A stretch of 64,000 nt of DNA from Acidobacteriota bacterium (GCA_038040445.1 JBBPIG010000032.1:1-64000); one strand, 5' to 3'. Shown: positions 8,662 through 18,887, numbered from the stretch's first letter. The notes: generated by a model from the sequence alone, not told the origin. Numbers and translations are program-made.

Positions 8662-11064
8662 ATGACCGTTCATCAGTGGCTGGCTGATTGGTCAAGCTGG
8701 GGTTGGCCCTTGCTCGCAAACCACCTCTGGCAGGCAACGCTCCTTTCGATTGCCGTGTTCGCAGCGGCAGCCTTCCTGAAGAACGCGCCCGGTCGGGCGC
8801 GCTACCTTGTTTGGCTGATTGCTTCGGTCAAGTTTGCGCTACCTTCGGCTCTTTTTGTTTCAATGGCCAGCCGGTTCGGTGTTGATTTCTCCTCTATTTT
8901 GGCTTCAACCACTGAGACTGGCGAAGGCTTCACCGCTATTTATCAACTCGCTGCGCCTCTCATTCAGTTCGACAAATCCACCGGCGCGCACGCCTCGGTT
9001 GCTCCCGTTCACAATGAACTGTTCTGCGTGCTGACCGTGGTGTGGTTCACCGGCTGCATTCTCTTGCTGGCGTTGTGGTGGATGAGGCGCCGGCGATTCC
9101 GCGCCGCAATGCGCGTTAGAACAGTGACCCATTCTGCAAGAGAAAGACTGGCGCTCAGTCGCGTCAGATCCTGGCTGGGCATCCGGCGCGACGTGGGTCT
9201 GTCGGTGCTGCCGGGAACAATTGAGCCTGGAGTCTGGGGCATCTGGAAGCCGGTGGTATTGCTGCCGGCAAGCATGGCCGAGGAACTCAGCGATGCCGAG
9301 CTTGAGGCAGTAGTTATGCACGAGCTGATTCACGTCGCGCGATGGGATAACCTGACTGCGAACCTGCATAGACTTCTCTGTTGTGTGCTCTGGTTCCATC
9401 CGATCGTATGGATGTTGGATCGCTTGCTGCTTGCCGAACGCGAGCGGGCCTGCGATGAAGAAGTAATACGGCTAGGCGGAGCGGCAGACGTTTACGCCTC
9501 GAGCCTCGTAAAGGTCTTACGGTTTTGTCTGGGTTGGAGTGTAGCCGGAGCGTCTAACGTTACCGGCTCAAATCTAGGAAGGAGGGTTGAGCGAATCATG
9601 TCAGGAAACGTCAAGGTCAACCTCTTGGTATGGCACCGCGCGGCTGTTGGTTCAATCGCCGCGCTAGTAATAACCCTATCGATCGCGACCGGGCTTCTTA
9701 CGCGCGAAGGAGTTGTAGCCCAGAGCCGGAAACCCCGCGGAGGAGTCATTGGTGGTGTCCCAGGTGGAGTTCCAGGTGGAGTTCCCGGCGGGGTCCCGGG
9801 TGGAATTCCCGGCGGCGTCCCGGGTGGAGTTAGTGAATTCACGCTCATCGACGAACAGGACAAGCTTATCAAAAGGCTCGAGCTAGCCCCGGAGACCGCG
9901 GTTGAGTTCAAGAACTCTGCCAAAGCCCCGCTGTTGATCACTGACGCGAGAGTGAGAGCCGTTCCGCGCATGCAAGATGCCCCCGGAGACGAGTACGCGG
10001 TACTTCCTCTAGTCACTGTGGCCAACAACACCGACCGGCGGATAAGCGGCTTCACTTTGGAGTTCAGGAACGGTCTCGAGCGTAGAGCATATTATGAACG
10101 CGCTCCGTCCGTTGTCGAGCGACGCGGCGTTCATACATCAGGTGGACAGAAGCGAATTATCTTTCTGACCGGCGGGCCTTCCGGCTGGACTGTGAGAGTA
10201 GCTGGAGTGGTGTTCGAAGATGGCGACGTTTGGGGAACTGTGCCTCCGCCTCCTCCGCCTCCTCCACCTCCGCTGTCGGCCGAAATATTGAAGCAGCTTG
10301 AGCAGGCTCCAGAGACGCGCCTCCACTCCGACAACAGCGATGGCGCTCCTCTCTCAATCACGAGCGCAACTGCAAAGGCAGCGAGGCTCGAAGCAGGGTC
10401 GATGCGGCGCGCCGGCGTCGATTCAGGGCCAATAGAGAGGTGGCTGCTGAGGGTAGATGTCCGACTGGCGAACAATACCAGCCGGCGCATTACCGGCATC
10501 GCGATGCGGTTCCTGAACAAGGAGTCCAACGCAAGCTACAGTGGGACGCTCATGGATAAGTTCAAGCTTGCCATCGAACCTTATGCCTCTTACGAACTCG
10601 GCGGATTCGGAAAGGTTGGAGAGGATTCGTCGTTCACGCACCTAGTCGTGTGGGGGAATCCCGCTCGATTGGAGGTCAAGGTCGTTGGAGTCAAGTTTGA
10701 GGACGGGGACATTTGGGGGACCTTTTTTACTCCGGCGCCGCCGCCGCCGCCTCCTCCGCCTCGAGAACCGGACGCATCTAGTGTGATTCGCAAGTCCGGC
10801 GGAGTGATGATGACTTCGGCTACTCACCGCGTAGAAGCTAATTATCCCCCTCTCGCAAAAGCAGCAAGGGTCAGCGGCGCGGTTGTTGTCGAAGTGACAG
10901 TTGACGAAGCCGGCGCGGTAACCTCCGCGAGAGCAATCTCAGGTCACCCGCTCCTGAAGGACGCTGCAGTTGACGCCGCGCGTCAGTGGCTGTTCTCGCC
11001 GACTACGCTCTCAGGAGTCACGGTGAGAGTCATCGGCACGCTGACCTTCAACTTCGAGCCATAG
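8662..11064 (+). CDS. BlaR1/MecR1-like M56 membrane protease with duplicated extracytoplasmic domain and TonB C-terminus
   Basis: An 800-residue sensor protease. N-terminal membrane helices enclose an M56 zinc site, HELIH (His220, Glu221, His224), followed by the ERACDEEVIRLGG motif typical of M56. A later helix is at about 328-345. It is followed by an elastin-like run of GVPG units (about 363-391). Next come two related domains (about 398-530 and 545-690), each opening with a Leu-rich APET stretch and closing with FEDGD-WGT and a polyproline run. The last ~90 residues are a TonB/TonB_C fold (YPPLAKAARVSGAVVVEVTV). It probably senses an envelope signal and cleaves the BlaI protein encoded just upstream. 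The natural signal is unknown, and there is no beta-lactamase next to it. Confidence 0.88.
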   Translation: MTVHQWLADWSSWGWPLLANHLWQATLLSIAVFAAAAFLKNAPGRARYLVWLIASVKFALPSALFVSMASRFGVDFSSILASTTETGEGFTAIYQLAAPLIQFDKSTGAHASVAPVHNELFCVLTVVWFTGCILLLALWWMRRRRFRAAMRVRTVTHSARERLALSRVRSWLGIRRDVGLSVLPGTIEPGVWGIWKPVVLLPASMAEELSDAELEAVVMHELIHVARWDNLTANLHRLLCCVLWFHPIVWMLDRLLLAERERACDEEVIRLGGAADVYASSLVKVLRFCLGWSVAGASNVTGSNLGRRVERIMSGNVKVNLLVWHRAAVGSIAALVITLSIATGLLTREGVVAQSRKPRGGVIGGVPGGVPGGVPGGVPGGIPGGVPGGVSEFTLIDEQDKLIKRLELAPETAVEFKNSAKAPLLITDARVRAVPRMQDAPGDEYAVLPLVTVANNTDRRISGFTLEFRNGLERRAYYERAPSVVERRGVHTSGGQKRIIFLTGGPSGWTVRVAGVVFEDGDVWGTVPPPPPPPPPPLSAEILKQLEQAPETRLHSDNSDGAPLSITSATAKAARLEAGSMRRAGVDSGPIERWLLRVDVRLANNTSRRITGIAMRFLNKESNASYSGTLMDKFKLAIEPYASYELGGFGKVGEDSSFTHLVVWGNPARLEVKVVGVKFEDGDIWGTFFTPAPPPPPPPPREPDASSVIRKSGGVMMTSATHRVEANYPPLAKAARVSGAVVVEVTVDEAGAVTSARAISGHPLLKDAAVDAARQWLFSPTTLSGVTVRVIGTLTFNFEP

Positions 11065-11126
11065 TCCTGAGATTCAAAGTCGACGTCAGTTCTTTGGGTT
11101 CGATCTGCTGAGGCGCGATCGCAGAA

Positions 11127-11163
11127 AGATCATCGCGTGACGCAACTTGCCACGCGATGATCT
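11127..11163. terminator. Bidirectional hairpin between convergent genes
   Basis: A perfect 13-bp inverted repeat (11127-11139 with 11151-11163, 11-base loop) sits between the stops of the M56 gene (plus) and the PDZ gene (minus). On the minus side it is followed by TTTCTG; the plus side has no T-run. It most likely serves both transcripts. Confidence 0.5.
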
Positions 11164-11169
11164 CCAACC

Positions 11170-12255
11170 TCAAAGCAGTATTCGTCTAGGCACGATCACA
11201 ACATTGATCGGAGGAATCTTGATCTGCGGCATTTCGATCTTCATGGGCGAAAGATCGAGCTTCAGCGCGGGCAGCGCGAGCGGAGCCATCGTGATCCTCG
11301 GAACTTGAACATGCATGGGAGAAAGAGCGATCCTCGGGAGCGCGATCGCCACCGGAGCTATCGTCATCTTCGGCAGTTGAATTTTCATGGGCGCTATTGC
11401 CAGTCTAGGCGTCGCCGCCTCACCGAAGTCGTCAGGCTCTAGTAGCCACGAACCAGTGCTCTTCTCGACCTGAACAGTCAGAGTGCGCTCCTGCTTATCG
11501 CGAACAACCTTAAACTCAACCGGCCCTTCCGGCTTCTCGGTTAGTACCCGGCGAAGATCCATCGGGTTGTTAACCGCCTCGCCGCCGGCGGAAAGAATTA
11601 CATCTCCCGCCTTGAGGCCCGCCTTGGCCGCCGGTGAATCGGCGAACACGAAGACCACCAAAGCTCCCGTTCTCTTTGACAGGCCGAAGTATTCGGCAAG
11701 CTGCGGGGTCATGCTTTGGAGCTGGACACCCAGGTGACCGCGTTCGCTCACGCGCGGCCTCACCACTTGCACGTCGGGTCTGACTCTTACCCTGGCGACC
11801 GGGGTTGGCCGTTCAACTCTCACCCTGTTTAGCAAAGATGTCCGCTCTCCCATCTTGACGTTGATCTCGATCTCACGCCCTTCACGCATCACACCCAACC
11901 GCACCTCGCGCCCCGCGGGCGTCTCGCGAATGTGACGCGACAATTCGCGCGCGCTTTCGATCGGCTCCGCGTCCCACTTGACGATCACATCGTTCTTTTG
12001 AAGCCCAGCCTGAGCGGCATTGCTACCGGTTGTGACGGACTCGATGAGCGCGCCCCGCTCCTCCCGCAGCTTCAAGCGCTGGACTGTTTCGCTATTCACC
12101 TCTCCCAGTTCAACGCCCAGAAAGCTCCGAGCCGGGAGTTCCACTCGGCGCGGGCGCTCAGGTGTTTGTTGTTCAGAGTCGAAACCGAAACTGGCCATGG
12201 CTGCGGAACTGCAAGCCAGTTGCGCCACTAAGCAGATTACAAAGCTACGTTTCAT
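11170..12255 (-). CDS. Exported protein with two PDZ domains and a 12-residue repeat tail
   Basis: A 361-residue protein with a signal peptide (MKRSFVICLVAQLACSSAAMA). Start 12255 is chosen because AGGGAGGA lies 9 bases upstream; the frame is open 15 codons further. PDZ 1 covers about 44-131 (LGVELGEV... AGLQKNDVIVKWD) and PDZ 2 about 165-255 (LGVQLQSM... AGLKAGDVILSAGG), like HtrA PDZ domains but with no protease domain. The last 73 residues are about six copies of a 12-residue pattern, Pro-x-x-hydrophobic repeated, for example PMKIQLPKMTIA and PVAIALPRIALS. It probably acts in the periplasm in protein binding. It is transcribed convergently with the M56 gene. Confidence 0.8.
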   Translation of the reverse strand: MKRSFVICLVAQLACSSAAMASFGFDSEQQTPERPRRVELPARSFLGVELGEVNSETVQRLKLREERGALIESVTTGSNAAQAGLQKNDVIVKWDAEPIESARELSRHIRETPAGREVRLGVMREGREIEINVKMGERTSLLNRVRVERPTPVARVRVRPDVQVVRPRVSERGHLGVQLQSMTPQLAEYFGLSKRTGALVVFVFADSPAAKAGLKAGDVILSAGGEAVNNPMDLRRVLTEKPEGPVEFKVVRDKQERTLTVQVEKSTGSWLLEPDDFGEAATPRLAIAPMKIQLPKMTIAPVAIALPRIALSPMHVQVPRITMAPLALPALKLDLSPMKIEMPQIKIPPINVVIVPRRILL

Positions 12256-12590
<335 letters not shown>

Positions 12591-15065
12591 TCAAATGCTG
12601 CGCCGGAACAGGTAGGACGTCTTGATAAAAAACGTCCGGCCATTCCGCCGAAAGCCGGGCTCGAGTTGACTCGTGAACGGACTGAATCCGTTGTGGTTCA
12701 AGTCGTCATTGTAGCCAACGTAGAACGATGTACCCGGATTCGGCGTCCAGCCGAACAGATATTGGCCCCGCAGACTGGATGCCAGCGAGTCATAGTCGAC
12801 TCTCGCGCGGGCGAACAGGAAGCGAGTGAACTGATACGTCGCCTTGAATGAGTAGATGTTGTCTACGAAGACCAACCGTCCCGTTTCGTTGCGTGTGAAG
12901 CGGTTCCTGTTGTAATCGACCGAAGCCCGCAGCGCCGCAATGGGCTTGTATACAACGCTCACTCCCAGGTCGAACGTGTTTGCCTCGCCCGGATCGAGCG
13001 GAGCGTCGGGATCGGCGAGCGCTGCCGGGCTAACGCGCGGGAAGCGCGGACCGGCGCCGAAGTCGAAGTCGAACACGCTCCACCTATGGCCGGCGAATAA
13101 GAATCCCGAAAACTTTTTTGAGAAGTTAGTGCCAAAGAAACCGCTCACCGCTCTGCCGCGTGTCGAGCGCTCAGAGTCGCTCCCGAAGAAGGCTCCTGGT
13201 TGTGCTGAAGTTCGCTTCGCGCCGAATTCCTCCTCGAAAAGCCGCTCGTAGAATTCGCTGTAACCGATGTTGAAAAACGTCTGCTTCGTAAGGTCGAAGC
13301 CGACATTCGCGAACCCGCCGAAATACTGCATCCTTCCTTGCCAGTCGAAGTTCGTCTCGAGGCCTGCGATCATCCTCCTGGATATAAGCTTGGCCTTGGG
13401 CTTAGGGTCAGTGCTGTAGCGAAAGAAACTGCCCTGAGAATTCGTATTCGTGCGCCTGACGAAGCCCACGTCAGAGCGATAGTCGCGCGTGCGGCCCTGT
13501 CCCTGAAACGTGTATCCGAAGTTTCGTCCCGTCCTATCGTAGTTCCAGGAATAACCCACCGCGTTTCCCGTCCGATAGACATCGTCGTTGAGTTCGGGAG
13601 TGAAGAAGAACCGTCGAGACGTTGTACCGAGTATCTGGAATGTGAACGTGGTCTTTTGATCGAGCCGAAACCGCCCATCGAGTCCCGCGAGCTTGTTGTG
13701 CTTTTCGATGAAGTCATAGCTGGTCGCGATGAGGCCCAGAACATTCTCTTTGCCGACATCGCGCTTGAAGCGAACCACGCCCACATACGCATTCTTGTCG
13801 AAGAACCTCGATATGTCAGCAGCTATGTCCGGATCGCTCCTCTCCTCTTCGGTGAAGTCGCCGGGCGCGTTGTCCGACGCAAGCAGCAGTCCGAATGAGT
13901 TTCGCCCCAGCTTGCCGCTCAGCTTAACCGCGTAGTCCGGGTCGATGATCGCGCGGGTGTGGACCGCTTGAAGCGGAGTCTGAAAAATGTCCGCGCCTTC
14001 CAAGAAGAACGGCCGCTTCTCGGAAAAGAAAATCGGGAATCGCTGGTTGGCTACTAAGACCGGCTGATCAGCTTCCACTTGAGCGAAGTCGGGGTTCGCG
14101 GTGAAGTCCAGCGTGACTGTTGGAGTGAGGCCTAACTTAACATTCAACCCTGCATCTGCCTTGACCGGTTTGTTGATAAAGCGGCCTGGATCCTGCAAAG
14201 TCGGATCGGCATTAACCGCGGCAACAGACAACGTTCGGACTCGCCTCCCGCTCTCCGATAACGTGAACGTCGGAATGATTTCAAGCGTCCGCTCGGTCGC
14301 GATGCCTTCCAGCCCGGTCACCTGGCCCTGCTGATTCAGCACGCCCGATTTGTCTCGTGAAACCGGCATCCACGAGTCGTTTTCGTTGTCGAGCCGCCTT
14401 ATTCGGCGAACCGCGTTGAAGCCCCAGAGCTTTCCTTTGCCGGCTTCGTAGCGAAGCGACTTGAAAGGCACCGCGACCTCGACGACATAGCCGTCTTCGG
14501 TCAGCGCGCCCTTCGACTCCATCACAATATCCAGGCTGAAGTCGTCGCCTTCGCCTTCTGTGAAGATCCCATCGGCTTGAATTCCAAATGGATTAAAAGC
14601 GAGTATGTAGGCCTTGCGCTTGTCGTTGTACGTGTCGAGAACTACGTGTACCGTGTCGTCGTCCCATATCTCGTCGCGCTTGGCGACGGTGGCGCGCACC
14701 TTGCCGGGATCGTCTTTTACTCGAAACGCGATGTACAGATTCTTGCTGTCGTAGCCCAGTAACACCTGGGTTGGATATGAAGGAGCGATGTTGTCGCCAG
14801 GCTGGGTCTGATAGAAGTCGCCGAGCACCGCCCCAGTCTTCCATGCTTCGTCGTCGAGGTTGCCATCGATCACCGGTGGCTTTTCGAATCGCGGCAAGTT
14901 GACCGGCTGAGTTTTTTCAGGAGGTAGAGTAACCTTTGAAGATGAAGCGCTCGGCTTCGATGTATCTTTGCCGTGGTCAGGTGACTTAATCGCGGGCTGC
15001 GCGCTTTGCGCGCTTGCCGTGAGAGAACTCAAAAAGAGAGCGAAAGCCAGCGCTCCGAGTTTCAT
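12591..15065 (-). CDS. DUF5916 outer-membrane-type protein with CBM9-like N-domain
   Basis: An 824-residue protein with a signal peptide (MKLGALAFALFLSSLTASAQ). Residues of about 58-230 form the CBM9_2/DOMON-like domain (PPVIDGNLDDEAWKTG, DSKNLYIAFRVKDDP). The rest is the DUF5916 beta-rich part ending in an arginine-phenylalanine beta-signal-like end (FFIKTSYLFRRSI), which suggests an outer-membrane barrel. FPIFFSEKRPFFLEGADIFQ is the conserved DUF5916 motif. Function is not established for the family; a role in outer-membrane carbohydrate or metabolite handling is a guess from the N-domain. It stands alone between repeats. Confidence 0.85.
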   Translation of the reverse strand: MKLGALAFALFLSSLTASAQSAQPAIKSPDHGKDTSKPSASSSKVTLPPEKTQPVNLPRFEKPPVIDGNLDDEAWKTGAVLGDFYQTQPGDNIAPSYPTQVLLGYDSKNLYIAFRVKDDPGKVRATVAKRDEIWDDDTVHVVLDTYNDKRKAYILAFNPFGIQADGIFTEGEGDDFSLDIVMESKGALTEDGYVVEVAVPFKSLRYEAGKGKLWGFNAVRRIRRLDNENDSWMPVSRDKSGVLNQQGQVTGLEGIATERTLEIIPTFTLSESGRRVRTLSVAAVNADPTLQDPGRFINKPVKADAGLNVKLGLTPTVTLDFTANPDFAQVEADQPVLVANQRFPIFFSEKRPFFLEGADIFQTPLQAVHTRAIIDPDYAVKLSGKLGRNSFGLLLASDNAPGDFTEEERSDPDIAADISRFFDKNAYVGVVRFKRDVGKENVLGLIATSYDFIEKHNKLAGLDGRFRLDQKTTFTFQILGTTSRRFFFTPELNDDVYRTGNAVGYSWNYDRTGRNFGYTFQGQGRTRDYRSDVGFVRRTNTNSQGSFFRYSTDPKPKAKLISRRMIAGLETNFDWQGRMQYFGGFANVGFDLTKQTFFNIGYSEFYERLFEEEFGAKRTSAQPGAFFGSDSERSTRGRAVSGFFGTNFSKKFSGFLFAGHRWSVFDFDFGAGPRFPRVSPAALADPDAPLDPGEANTFDLGVSVVYKPIAALRASVDYNRNRFTRNETGRLVFVDNIYSFKATYQFTRFLFARARVDYDSLASSLRGQYLFGWTPNPGTSFYVGYNDDLNHNGFSPFTSQLEPGFRRNGRTFFIKTSYLFRRSI

Positions 15066-15238
15066 TCGCGAACGACTCCCGAACTGCTTGAACGATCTAA
15101 TCTTGATGCTGCGTCGATAGCCGCCTCGACTGTTCTCCCGTTAGACGTATCGGGGGCCTCATTTGTTCCACTGTTTGGTCACGAGAAGCTCGATGCCGGA
15201 ACCAACGCGCCGAAGCGAGGAACGAACGACCGGCGCTG

Positions 15239-16057
15239 TTAGCCTGGAGAGCCGACGCGCCCGATCTTGACGTGACCGTTGATTCCGGTCACCTTGATTG
15301 GCGCACCGCCCGAGCCGATCTTAGCGTGGAAGTTCTGCCTGTCGATTTTGCCAAACACCGTGACGTTGGCGACCTCAGGGCTCACGCTGCCGTTGATGCC
15401 GGTCACATCCAGATCAGCATTCAGCTCCTCCGAAAACATGAGTTCCACTCCGCCGTTCACTCCGCTCACGTGAATGCCTCGCTCGCCGAGCCGCGATATC
15501 GTAATCTTCACGCGCCCGTTAATTCCCGAGATGTCGGAATAACCCATCGCCTGTGCGACCTCGACTTTGCCGTTGATTCCTTGCAGCCGCACCGGCCCAT
15601 CGACCTCGCCAACCCCAACTCGTCCATTGACGCCGCTGACGCTCAGATCGATATGCCGCGGCAGCTTTAGCATCACGCGTTGACGAACATCGCGATTGCG
15701 CCCGAAGCTTCGGTCGCGGTCTTTCTCGCCGCGAACTACAAGGCTGCTCGCGCTTTGCTCGACGATCACTTTCTTATACTCCAGATCGGCGCGGTTTCGT
15801 GCCGACCGGATCACCGTAACCTCCGCGGTCCCGCCGGGAGCAGTCTCGATGTCCACTGTGCCGTTGATTCCCTCCACTTCGACGTGAGCCCCAGCCGAGA
15901 GCTGATAGCTCTGGCGAAACTCGTCCTTCTCCGAAAAGTCGCGGTCCTCTGAATCCCGATCACGCTCGCGTTGCCGCCCCGTCGAGCTCAAGCTCTGCGG
16001 CGCAACGCCAAGGACCACCATTGCAACAAGGATTAACGCCAAGAAGTTCTTCTTCAT
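15239..16057 (-). CDS. DUF4097-family exported beta-repeat protein
   Basis: About 272 residues after choosing the ATG at 16057, which has GGAGGAG 7 bases upstream and begins a clean signal peptide (MKKNFLALILVAMVVLGVAP). The mature part holds repeated VxGINGxV units (GINGTVDIE, GVNGRVGVG, GINGKVEVA, GINGRVKIT, GVNGGVELM, GINGSVSPE, GINGHVKIG), the right-handed beta-helix pattern of DUF4097 adhesin-like proteins. It is probably periplasmic or surface-exposed. It is the last gene of an ECF sigma/anti-sigma/DUF4097/DUF4097 series on the minus strand, so it may be a target of that sigma factor. Confidence 0.88.
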   Translation of the reverse strand: MKKNFLALILVAMVVLGVAPQSLSSTGRQRERDRDSEDRDFSEKDEFRQSYQLSAGAHVEVEGINGTVDIETAPGGTAEVTVIRSARNRADLEYKKVIVEQSASSLVVRGEKDRDRSFGRNRDVRQRVMLKLPRHIDLSVSGVNGRVGVGEVDGPVRLQGINGKVEVAQAMGYSDISGINGRVKITISRLGERGIHVSGVNGGVELMFSEELNADLDVTGINGSVSPEVANVTVFGKIDRQNFHAKIGSGGAPIKVTGINGHVKIGRVGSPG

Positions 16058-16174
16058 TCTAATCTCCTCCAAATTTCCACAGATTTCAAATCTCCCAAAA
16101 TTTCCATGATGAGTTGCGATTCGTGTGTGAGTGTCGAATGACCGCATTAGGTTTCAGAGTGTTTCGAGCGCGAG

Positions 16175-17338
16175 CTACTTACAATCTTTTAACGACGCGG
16201 CGGTACCTTTGGCGATCTTCACGGTTCCGCTGAATGAATCAAGCGAGAGCTTTGCCTGCCCGTTTCCGAATACCCCGATTATCCGGCGGTTGATTGGTCC
16301 GCCTTGAATCGGAGATTCAACTTTGAGAGGAAACTCCGTATCGATATCGCCGCTGTAGGTTGTGAGAGTCGCCGCGAAGCCCGGCACATCGGGTTGTATA
16401 GTCATCACCACCTGGCCTGATAGCGACTTGAGCCGATAATTCCCGCCTGGGCGAATCGCGCCCCTGAAAATCACCTCGCCGCTTGCCGTAGACGCCTCCG
16501 CGTCGCCGCCGACTCCAATCAACGTTATCGAGCCGCTCGCGCTGGCCGCTTCGACTCGTCCTTTGGCGCAGCGAAGCACAATGTCGCCGGTGGCTGAGTT
16601 CGCTCGCACGTCGCCGCCTGCATTGTTGACCCTAAGGTCGCCGTTGGTAGCAGCTATGTCAACCATACCGGTCACGCCTTCTACGACCACGTCGCCGTTG
16701 AAGCTGCGCGCGGTGAGGTCGCCCTTTACTTCCCTCACCCTGACATCTCCGCTACGCCGACTCACCTTGAGCGAACCGACGCGCGAGATCGTGACGTCGC
16801 CGTTGCCCGCGCCGATGAGCGTGGCGCCGTCAACGTCCGAAACTTCTATGTCGCCTCGGTAGCCCTCGAGCGTTTCCAGATCGGCGTAGCGCGGAACTTT
16901 CACATCAAGCCTGGCGTCTCTGGAAATTCGACGAGCTAAACCTGACGGCACTATCAACAATAGTCGCGGATGAGACTGATCGCCGGTCGTCTGGGTCTCA
17001 ATTGGCACCGGCCCGTTATCCCCGGTCGCCGTTGCTTGAACGACATCGCGGTCCCAACCGCTGACGGCAATCCGGCCCGACCTGCTGCTGATCGCAACCT
17101 TGCCCCCGCGCGCAAGCTTCACGTTGACCGGCGCAACCTGGATCGGCTCGCCCGCTTCGTCGCGTGGCGCAGGAGTGGCTGCAGGAGCCTTTTCCGGCTT
17201 TACCGTCTTAGGCGGGTTTGGAGGCTTCGGCGTCTGCGCAAACTGTGGCGCAACCGAGGGTGTCACTTGTCCAAGCGCCGCGGGCACGCCGAGGATGAGC
17301 ATCAACAATAAGAAAGATGTTAGCGTTCTCTTGCACAT
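16175..17338 (-). CDS. DUF4097-family exported beta-repeat protein
   Basis: A 387-residue protein with a signal peptide (MCKRTLTSFLLLMLILGVPAALG) and a Pro-rich linker (about 30-65). A beta-solenoid follows, with repeating G-D-V/D-I turns such as GDIEVSDVDG, GDVTISRVG, GDVRVREVKG, GDVVVEGVTG and GDIVLRCAKG. This is the DUF4097 pattern and a paralogue of the gene downstream, but with Asp turns instead of GINGxV units. It lies 72 bases after the anti-sigma gene. The upstream context suggests sigma-dependent expression; its role is unknown. Confidence 0.87.
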   Translation of the reverse strand: MCKRTLTSFLLLMLILGVPAALGQVTPSVAPQFAQTPKPPNPPKTVKPEKAPAATPAPRDEAGEPIQVAPVNVKLARGGKVAISSRSGRIAVSGWDRDVVQATATGDNGPVPIETQTTGDQSHPRLLLIVPSGLARRISRDARLDVKVPRYADLETLEGYRGDIEVSDVDGATLIGAGNGDVTISRVGSLKVSRRSGDVRVREVKGDLTARSFNGDVVVEGVTGMVDIAATNGDLRVNNAGGDVRANSATGDIVLRCAKGRVEAASASGSITLIGVGGDAEASTASGEVIFRGAIRPGGNYRLKSLSGQVVMTIQPDVPGFAATLTTYSGDIDTEFPLKVESPIQGGPINRRIIGVFGNGQAKLSLDSFSGTVKIAKGTAASLKDCK

Positions 17339-17410
17339 GGAATTGTCTTAAGCACATTCATCAAACAACACTGGAAACCATATTTAATCTAAACCCGTCA
17401 GCGTTCATTC

Positions 17411-18277
17411 TCAATCGGTCGTCATTCCTCTCAGCACTTCAACCTTCTTCGAATAAGCCGCCAGCAGATACTGCAAGGCGATCGGGTCTCCGGGATTCTC
17501 GCGCACCACACGCCTTGTCTCTTTTATCGTTCGGTCGATCTCGGAGAGCGAGGCATCGAATCGAGCAAGCAAAGTCGGATCAAGTTGCGTGCGCTGCCGA
17601 TTCACGTCGCGAGAAAGCATCGCGATCGCCGTAAGATACTTCTGTTCGGCTTCCCGTACGAGTTGAGCAGGAGTCAATGCCGCATTCGACACGACGTGCT
17701 TCTGAGGAGCAGCAGTCTTAATTCCTCTGGGCGGAGTCACCGCTCGACCAGTCCCCTCGGCGCGGTTACTCCCCAGTGTTCCTTGATCCTTCGCCGAGTC
17801 AGGCGCCGATGCGGGGGGAACGGCTTTCTTATCCTCATTCTTATCGTCAGCGGGCTGAATCGAAGTGTTGCTGTTGCCGCCGGCGACTATCGTCTCGCGG
17901 CCGCGCGCATTCAAGTAGCTCATAACACCCACCGTCAGAGCGATCGCGACTAGCACAAGCGCGGCGGCGAACGCAGGGCTCAAGCGCGGCGCACCGAACA
18001 TGCCGGTCAACTGTTCACGCAATCGCGAAGCAAATCCCGCGGGCCGTGACGCCCGCTCCTGTTTGATCCGGGTCTCGATCGACGCCCACAACGCAGGCGT
18101 CACTTCGACGTCGCGATTGTAGCGAGCGTAGATCTCCTGCTCGCGGCTCAGTTCCTGATAGAAGCTCTCACACGTAGCGCAACTCGCCCTATGCGAATTC
18201 ACAACCGCCGCGGCTTTGTGATCGAGCGCGCCGTCGACGCAGTCTTCGATCAGTGTTTGAATCTGTTCACACTTCAT
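17411..18277 (-). CDS. Zinc-finger anti-sigma factor
   Basis: A 288-residue single-pass membrane protein. The N-terminal zf-HC2 domain has Cys3 and the HRASCATC ligands (His29, Cys33, Cys36) that clamp ECF sigma factors. One membrane helix lies at about 103-122 ([19 protein letters not shown]). The outer part is low-complexity (about 130-190) followed by a helical region that may sense the signal. Its start overlaps the sigma gene by 11 bases, implying translational coupling and balanced amounts of the two proteins. Confidence 0.88.
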   Translation of the reverse strand: MKCEQIQTLIEDCVDGALDHKAAAVVNSHRASCATCESFYQELSREQEIYARYNRDVEVTPALWASIETRIKQERASRPAGFASRLREQLTGMFGAPRLSPAFAAALVLVAIALTVGVMSYLNARGRETIVAGGNSNTSIQPADDKNEDKKAVPPASAPDSAKDQGTLGSNRAEGTGRAVTPPRGIKTAAPQKHVVSNAALTPAQLVREAEQKYLTAIAMLSRDVNRQRTQLDPTLLARFDASLSEIDRTIKETRRVVRENPGDPIALQYLLAAYSKKVEVLRGMTTD

Positions 18278-18887
18278 AGCCAGCTCCCAGATAAGGCCGG
18301 ATGCGGCGTCGCATCTCGGCCCTCGCGCGGTGCAGATCGGTCTTCAGCTTTGGAATCGAAGACCCGGTGATCTCCGCGATCTCTTCATAACTTCGCTGCT
18401 GAAATATTTTCAAGGTGAAGACCAGCCGCTTGTCTTCGTCCAACGCTCCCAGCGCGGTTTGGATGACGCCGTTCAGCTCCTTGTCCAACAACTGGCGGTC
18501 GGGCGGCAGCTTCCCGTCGCTCAGCTCGATAACTCGATCGTCGTCGATTCCTACCTTGTCCGTCTCTCTATGTTTGTAGCGCAGGGATTCGCGCGCAACG
18601 TTCTTGGCAATTCCGAACAGCCAGGTCGAGAGTTTCGAGTCGTCCCTAAGCGCTCTGAGATTCTTGTACGCGCGCACAAAAGTCTCCTGCGTCAGCTCTT
18701 CGGCCAGATCGCGGCGGCCGACCATATCATAAATGAAGCTGATGATAGGTCTCCCATAGCGGCCGAAGATCAGACGAAAAGCCTCGTCGTCGCCGCCACG
18801 GGCGCGCGCTATGAGTTCTTCCGAACTGTTCATCAAGATCCCGGCGCGTCCGCTCGACTGGCCCACCAGGCTGATGGCCTCCATCAT
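18267..18887 (-). CDS. ECF RNA polymerase sigma factor (RpoE-like)
   Basis: About 206 residues. Region 2 covers [42 protein letters not shown] and region 4 covers [42 protein letters not shown]. It recruits RNA polymerase to a small regulon. The start is uncertain: ATG 18887 has AGGTGAAG just upstream, a TTG at 18908 is further out, and ATG 18833 gives the usual family length. It overlaps the anti-sigma gene and is followed by two DUF4097 genes that it may control. Confidence 0.9.
   Translation of the reverse strand: MMEAISLVGQSSGRAGILMNSSEELIARARGGDDEAFRLIFGRYGRPIISFIYDMVGRRDLAEELTQETFVRAYKNLRALRDDSKLSTWLFGIAKNVARESLRYKHRETDKVGIDDDRVIELSDGKLPPDRQLLDKELNGVIQTALGALDEDKRLVFTLKIFQQRSYEEIAEITGSSIPKLKTDLHRARAEMRRRIRPYLGAGYEV

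Noticed and set aside
9492-10055. 187-codon minus frame with a collagen-like PPGTPPG run
   Set aside because: It is the antisense of the GVPG repeat in the M56 gene.
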